DNA from: Allofrancisella frigidaquae
GTDB lineage: Bacteria > Pseudomonadota > Gammaproteobacteria > Francisellales > Francisellaceae
NCBI RefSeq assembly: GCF_012222825.1
Contig: NZ_CP038017.1
Location: forward strand, 1,240,001-1,304,000
Length of the DNA: 64,000 nucleotides
Direction of reading: 5' to 3'
Positions 60,700 to 64,000 of the stretch are shown here, one piece after another (within the stretch, counting starts at the first letter, position 1; the number at the start of each line of letters is the position of its first letter). The notes beneath the pieces are model-generated. The model searched no databases. It saw only the letters and a program-made list of their open reading frames with translations, and was not told the origin of the DNA. The translations under genes and the position numbers were made by a program.

Positions 60700-60815
60700 G
60701 AGATTTTTCTAAAATTTTTAAAGTTTTTTACGGTTTTTTAGGCAAATATATTTGTTTATGAAAAAATTCATTTGCAACTCAGAAAAATTTTTTTAAACTT
60801 AATAAATTAGGTGGT

Positions 60816-61849
60816 ATGCCTGGTAGAAATTAGTTTTTAAATGGCTCCGCAAATCGCGCAAAGACTGGTCTCATAATAATGATTACTGGGATTTTATTTA
60901 CAAAATCAAAGCTTCACACTTAAAAATTCAATCGCTACAAGTCCAAATCAATAATGCTCAATATAATTTCTCTCCTGCTAAGCAAATAATCACAGCTAAT
61001 GGCAACAAAACCATAGTATGGGATGCCAATGATTCTCTTGTGCTTAAATATCTAGCTGAAAATATAAACTACAGAAACAACTTCAGTAAATACTGCGTAT
61101 CCAATAAAGGTAAAGGAGGGACACTAAAAGCTATAAAAACAGTATATAGACTTCTTAAAACTCACAAATATATTTATAAATCAGATATAAAAAGTTTCTA
61201 CAATTCTATAAACCATAAAATACTACTTAGTAAACTACCTGCATATACCCTACCTAACGAATGCAAATTGATAGCAAAGCATCTAGATAGAATTCAGTGG
61301 CAAGACGGTGAATATGTAGAAATTAAGCAAGGTATATCTAAGTCATCTCCACTATCACCTGTACTTGGATGCATATATCTAGATGAGCTAGATAAGGCTA
61401 TGGAAAAATTAAATATAAAATACCTACGCTACGCTGATGATTGGATAATCTTAGCTAAAACCAAACATAAACTAAGAAAAGCTGTTAAAAAATGCAAACA
61501 AATATTGTCAAAACTACAGCTAAAAGAGCATCCTGATAAAACTGACTACAGAAATTTTAATAATCCAATCTCTAAACCATTTAATTTCTTAGGAGTTGAA
61601 TTTAACCAAAATGGTGCCAAGGACATCAAAAAACAAACTAAAGAAAACTTCTCAATCAAAATCACCAGACTTTATGAGTGCATCCAAGTTATAGCTAAAA
61701 TCAAAACAAAGATAAATACATCTTATGACAATGGCGAAAGTCTATATAAATGTCTAAATATGCTTGAATTAGTGTTGGTTAAGAAGTTTATAAAATGCCT
61801 AGCTGGGTTCGGTAATTATTTTAAATCTATAACCTTGGTGCCCAGCTAA
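60816..61849 (+). pseudogene. Reverse transcriptase of unassigned class, one-base 5' frameshift
   Basis: The protein (about 344 aa if repaired) has RT motifs YIYKSDIKSFYNSINHK, GISKSSPLSPVLGCIYLDELD, LRYADDWIILAKT with the catalytic YADD, EHPDKT and FNFLGVEF. There is no maturase (X) or HNH endonuclease domain, so it is not an ordinary group II intron protein. The N-terminus WLRKSRKDW, NFSPAKQIITANGNKTIVWDA and CVSNKGKGG matches a free-standing bacterial RT type I recall but cannot name. AGGTGG precedes the ATG at 60816, but the frame is lost after five codons; one extra A in AGAAAT would give MPGRKLVFKWLRK. The uninterrupted frame has only a GTG (61040). Function is unknown. Confidence 0.75.
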
Positions 61850-61868
61850 ACGTTAATTATTATATTGA

Positions 61869-62703
61869 CTAAGGGTTTGGCCAGCAGCCTGCGGAAAAAT
61901 TATCTCCTGAAAAAAACCCGTTCATCGTATCTTGCTGATTAACGTTATTACTTTGCCACCTTGTTCCGTTCCAAAACGTTACACTTGTGTTTCTCGAATC
62001 GCTGCTAGTATCAACTGCTCCCCATTCCGGGTCTTGATCATTCTGCCAATTATAACCTGCGTTGCATATAATTGCCCATGTCTCGAGACCCGATACTTGG
62101 TCCGTAGTTACAAAGAATGCTCCGTTTGCAGACGCGGCGTTTTGATTAAGAGCACTGACTACTTCTTGCATTGTTTGACCGTCCGGTAAAGCAGGTGAAG
62201 CTGTACGCTTGAACACATGACTATATGCGCCAGGTTGGGCCTCCACCTCAACCGTTGTGCTTTCACTAACGCTTACCGTATTACCATCGTCATTAGTTAT
62301 AGTTACTGATACACTTATATTGTAAGCTCCAGGTGATGCAAATACGTAACCAGTTGGGTTGGCTGTGTTTGTACAAGCGTCTTCTTCACATGCTGTCAAA
62401 TTAGCATCTGTCATTTGTTGTGATGTAGCATAATCTCCACCTGATATACTCCACGTTATATTAAATTGTGTCGTTTCATTGGAGCCAACGGCCTCGGCTT
62501 TCAATATTTGGTCCTTTTGTGTACCTAGCACATTTGTATACCTAAGCAAGTCTACTTGGTCTAATGCTACACTACATGTTAGATTAACGCAGCTTGTAAC
62601 TATCTGATACTCAACTACTTTTTCTTTTTCTGGACTACAGCTACTTAATAATAAAGAGGATACTAATAGCGTACTTCCTTCCTAAAACTGATTTGTTAAT
62701 CAT
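61869..62703 (-). pseudogene. Ig/PKD-like lipoprotein with signal peptide split by a one-base shift
   Basis: The long frame encodes LLLSSCSPEKEK (lipobox Cys), then VALDQVDLLRYTNVLG. A PKD/Ig-like domain follows (ITWSISGGDY to the GAYNISVSVTITNDDGNTVSV segment), then a C-terminal domain ending GFFSGDNFSAGCWPNP. The only in-frame conventional start is a TTG at 62549, which would remove the signal. An ATG at 62703 opens MINKSVLGR in another frame; deleting one A near 62675 would join it to STLLVSSLLLSSC. Base composition is clearly more GC-rich than the neighbours. It is convergent with the reverse transcriptase (19 bp apart). Function unknown. Confidence 0.6.
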
Positions 62704-62982
62704 AATTAACATTTATTTTGTTGAAAACTACATTAGCAATGTATTCTAATTATTAAAAATAGGAAAGTCAACACTTACACTTCATAAATAATATAATAAT
62801 GACCATGGATTATTATATAGTTGATAACGGAACACATATGAAAATTACTATCCTCATAGCTTGTGTGTAATGAGACTAAAATAAAGCTTAAACTTAACTA
62901 ATCAATTGTCAAAAAATAATGGTATTAAAAATCAAGATTTAAATGTACTTTTAAAGAATAATCTTTTTATCACCATTGTTCA
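62704..62982. other. Intergenic stretch with a peptide remnant
   Basis: No full gene is supported. A ten-codon frame at about 62838-62870 (MKITILIACV then stop), preceded by GGAAC, looks like the beginning of a signal peptide and may be a gene remnant. The rest is A/T-rich. The right end carries a CACCAT/ATGGTG inverted repeat just past tRNA-Val. Confidence 0.3.
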
Positions 62983-63058
62983 TGGTGGGTGCTGAGGGGT
63001 TCGAACCCCCGACCCTCGCCTTGTAAGGGCGATGCTCTCCCAGCTGAGCTAAGCACCC
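62983..63058 (-). tRNA. tRNA-Val (anticodon TAC)
   Basis: The 76-nt cloverleaf starts GGGTGCTTAGCTCAGCTGGG, has anticodon arm CGCCC-TTACAAG-GGCG-like with TAC, T-arm GGGGGTTCGAACCCC and encoded CCA. It is 15 bp downstream of tRNA-Ser in the same orientation. Confidence 0.96.
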
Positions 63059-63073
63059 GATATGAAATCGAAA

Positions 63074-63165
63074 TGGCGGAGAGGACGGGATTCGAACCCG
63101 TGATAGGGTTTAAAGCCTATACTCCCTTAGCAGGGGAGCGCCTTCAGCCTCTCGGCCACCTCTCC
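63074..63165 (-). tRNA. tRNA-Ser (anticodon GCT)
   Basis: This 92-nt class II tRNA starts GGAGAGGTGGCCGAGAGGC, has anticodon arm CTCCC-CTGCTAA-GGGAG, a long variable arm (TATAGGCTTTAAACCCTATC region) and encoded CCA. Confidence 0.96.
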
Positions 63166-63183
63166 TAAACCATGTGAATGGTT

Positions 63184-63211
63184 ATTATATATAGATATAA
63201 TATGGTGTCAA
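63184..63211 (-). promoter_or_regulatory. Consensus sigma-70 promoter of the tRNA-Ser/tRNA-Val pair
   Basis: On the minus strand TTGACA (63206-63211) and TATAAT (63184-63189) are 16 bp apart, about 19 bp upstream of the tRNA-Ser 5' end. Both hexamers are perfect. Confidence 0.8.
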
Positions 63212-63343
63212 GTAAAACGTTATAGATATTTGGTTTTAATTTTCATAAACAAGAAAAAAGTAATCTGTATTACAATGACCTTTCTAATCTTTTCTGTACT
63301 ATATTATGAAACTTTCAAGACGTATATACTTTTGCCATATAAA

Positions 63344-64000
63344 TTAACTATCAAGTGGCATGACTCCTTCTGTATGATCAAGATGGATCAAAGCATCAAA
63401 CTGGTAGGGTAAGCGTGAGAAGTAATAATGACTCATACGCTCTGTTTCAGGACTGTAAATAACCCCTATCGCTCGCTGTAACAGAGGCAATTTAAGCAAA
63501 TGTGTTAGGTGAGTTTCTTCACGTAAGTTTAACAAAAAATTTTTTTCATCAAGTTGATGGAAAAACCATTCATAGCTACCTTTTAAAGGAGAGTTAATAG
63601 TTTTAACCTCTGCTTTTGCTCCCCATCCACTAGCTGCTGTAACCATACCAGTAGCAGTAGAAAAACCTAATAAAAAACTATTTGTATTAAAACGCTCTCT
63701 GACTAGCTGACCCAAATTTATCTCTCCATGCTCAGACATTTCTGTTGCCCGGGCGTCGCCTATATGTGAATTATGTGCCCACACAATTACTTTAGCGGGC
63801 TTATTAGTTAATGTTTCCAAATGCGATATAATGTTTTGCAAAGTATCTGCCATATGTTGGTCGCGAATATTCCAAGTACTAGCTTGAGACTCAAACATAG
63901 TTCTATAATAATATTCTGCATTTTTAACAACGCGAGCATTTTGTGTCATATAGAATTGCTGCTCCTTAAAGTCAAGAGTAGTATCTATGTTTAAGTTTTG
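63344..64000 (-). CDS. Erythromycin-esterase-family protein, C-terminal part (runs off the window)
   Basis: The minus-strand frame is open from the window edge and reads DTTLDFKEQQFYMTQNARVVKNAEYYYRTM, then WNIRDQHMADTLQNIISHLE, VIVWAHNSHIGDARATEMSEHGEINLGQLVRERF and a C-terminal PYQFDALIHLDHTEGVMPLDS. The WAHNSHIGD His motif and RDQHM are hallmarks of the erythromycin esterase (Ere/SucA-like) family. Chromosomal members are mostly of unknown substrate, so macrolide resistance should not be assumed. The ATG at 63949 is internal to the protein; the true start is beyond position 64000. Confidence 0.85.
   Translation of the reverse strand, partial: QNLNIDTTLDFKEQQFYMTQNARVVKNAEYYYRTMFESQASTWNIRDQHMADTLQNIISHLETLTNKPAKVIVWAHNSHIGDARATEMSEHGEINLGQLVRERFNTNSFLLGFSTATGMVTAASGWGAKAEVKTINSPLKGSYEWFFHQLDEKNFLLNLREETHLTHLLKLPLLQRAIGVIYSPETERMSHYYFSRLPYQFDALIHLDHTEGVMPLDS

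Noticed and set aside
60541-60815. Retron non-coding RNA upstream of the RT
   Set aside because: This interval holds the rRNA promoter and leader; I see inverted repeats but no branching-G/msr-msd layout I could defend.
60816-61849. Reverse transcriptase as a group II intron
   Set aside because: No maturase/X or HNH domain after the RT, no recognisable intron domain V/VI hairpin before the convergent gene, and the N-terminal region is not that of intron RTs.
63344-63949. Complete 201-aa esterase starting at 63949
   Set aside because: The frame remains open and family-like upstream to the window edge, so the ATG at 63949 is internal.

Overview
The window is AT-rich, gene-dense chromosomal DNA from a gammaproteobacterium, most probably a member of the Francisellaceae (Francisella, Allofrancisella or a close relative). 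This placement is inferred from the Francisella-type SspA beside SspB, the unbroken tkt-gapA-pgk-pyk-fba run next to yceD-rpmF-plsX-fabHDG-acpP-fabF, the NMN-synthetase-type NadE beside a nicotinate phosphoribosyltransferase-family gene, and the base composition. No database search was possible, so genus and species are not resolved.

Positions 1-22330 are core genome. They hold the 5' end of glnS, a PEP-carboxykinase-like gene that has lost active-site residues, the fatty-acid/phospholipid cluster on the minus strand, and the glycolysis/pentose-phosphate cluster on the plus strand. Envelope genes follow: bamD, rluD, a Bax-type glucosaminidase, an Mla-type lipid transport system and a DUF445 membrane protein. 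Positions 22331-33400 carry rsmE, two tandem POT peptide transporters, a FadD-like ligase and an EmrB-EmrA-outer-membrane-factor efflux unit. This stretch is bracketed by two copies of a roughly 140-bp MITE-like element. Positions 33400-47460 are core again: NAD synthesis, grpE-dnaK-dnaJ with visible heat-shock promoters, mltA, a FAD oxidoreductase, rplM-rpsI-sspA-sspB, hpf-ptsN-trmJ-rnhB and mnmE.

Positions 47460-52560 form an accessory island of nested insertion-sequence debris. The outer marks are ends of one IS5-type element in opposite orientation, and the inner marks are inverted copies of one IS6-like end. Between the inner marks lie two unrecognised genes (one intact, one frameshifted) and a complete IS5-family element. 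A HigB/HigA toxin-antitoxin pair and a decayed linear-amide hydrolase gene sit to the right.

Positions 52600-55450 encode a cysteine-synthase-like enzyme, a DUF5993-DsbB pair and a HAD phosphatase lipoprotein. A complete rRNA operon (16S-tRNA-Ile-tRNA-Ala-23S-5S, minus strand) follows at 55590-60700. Upstream of it is a second accessory patch: a reverse transcriptase without maturase or endonuclease domains, and a compositionally foreign Ig/PKD-like lipoprotein. Both are broken by one-base changes near their 5' ends. The window closes with tRNA-Val and tRNA-Ser behind a consensus promoter and the C-terminal part of an erythromycin-esterase-family gene.

The most promising leads are the reverse transcriptase, the two orphan genes inside the IS-framed island, the PckA-like protein with substituted catalytic residues, and the MITE pair. 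I did not find a multi-gene system I could call new with confidence.
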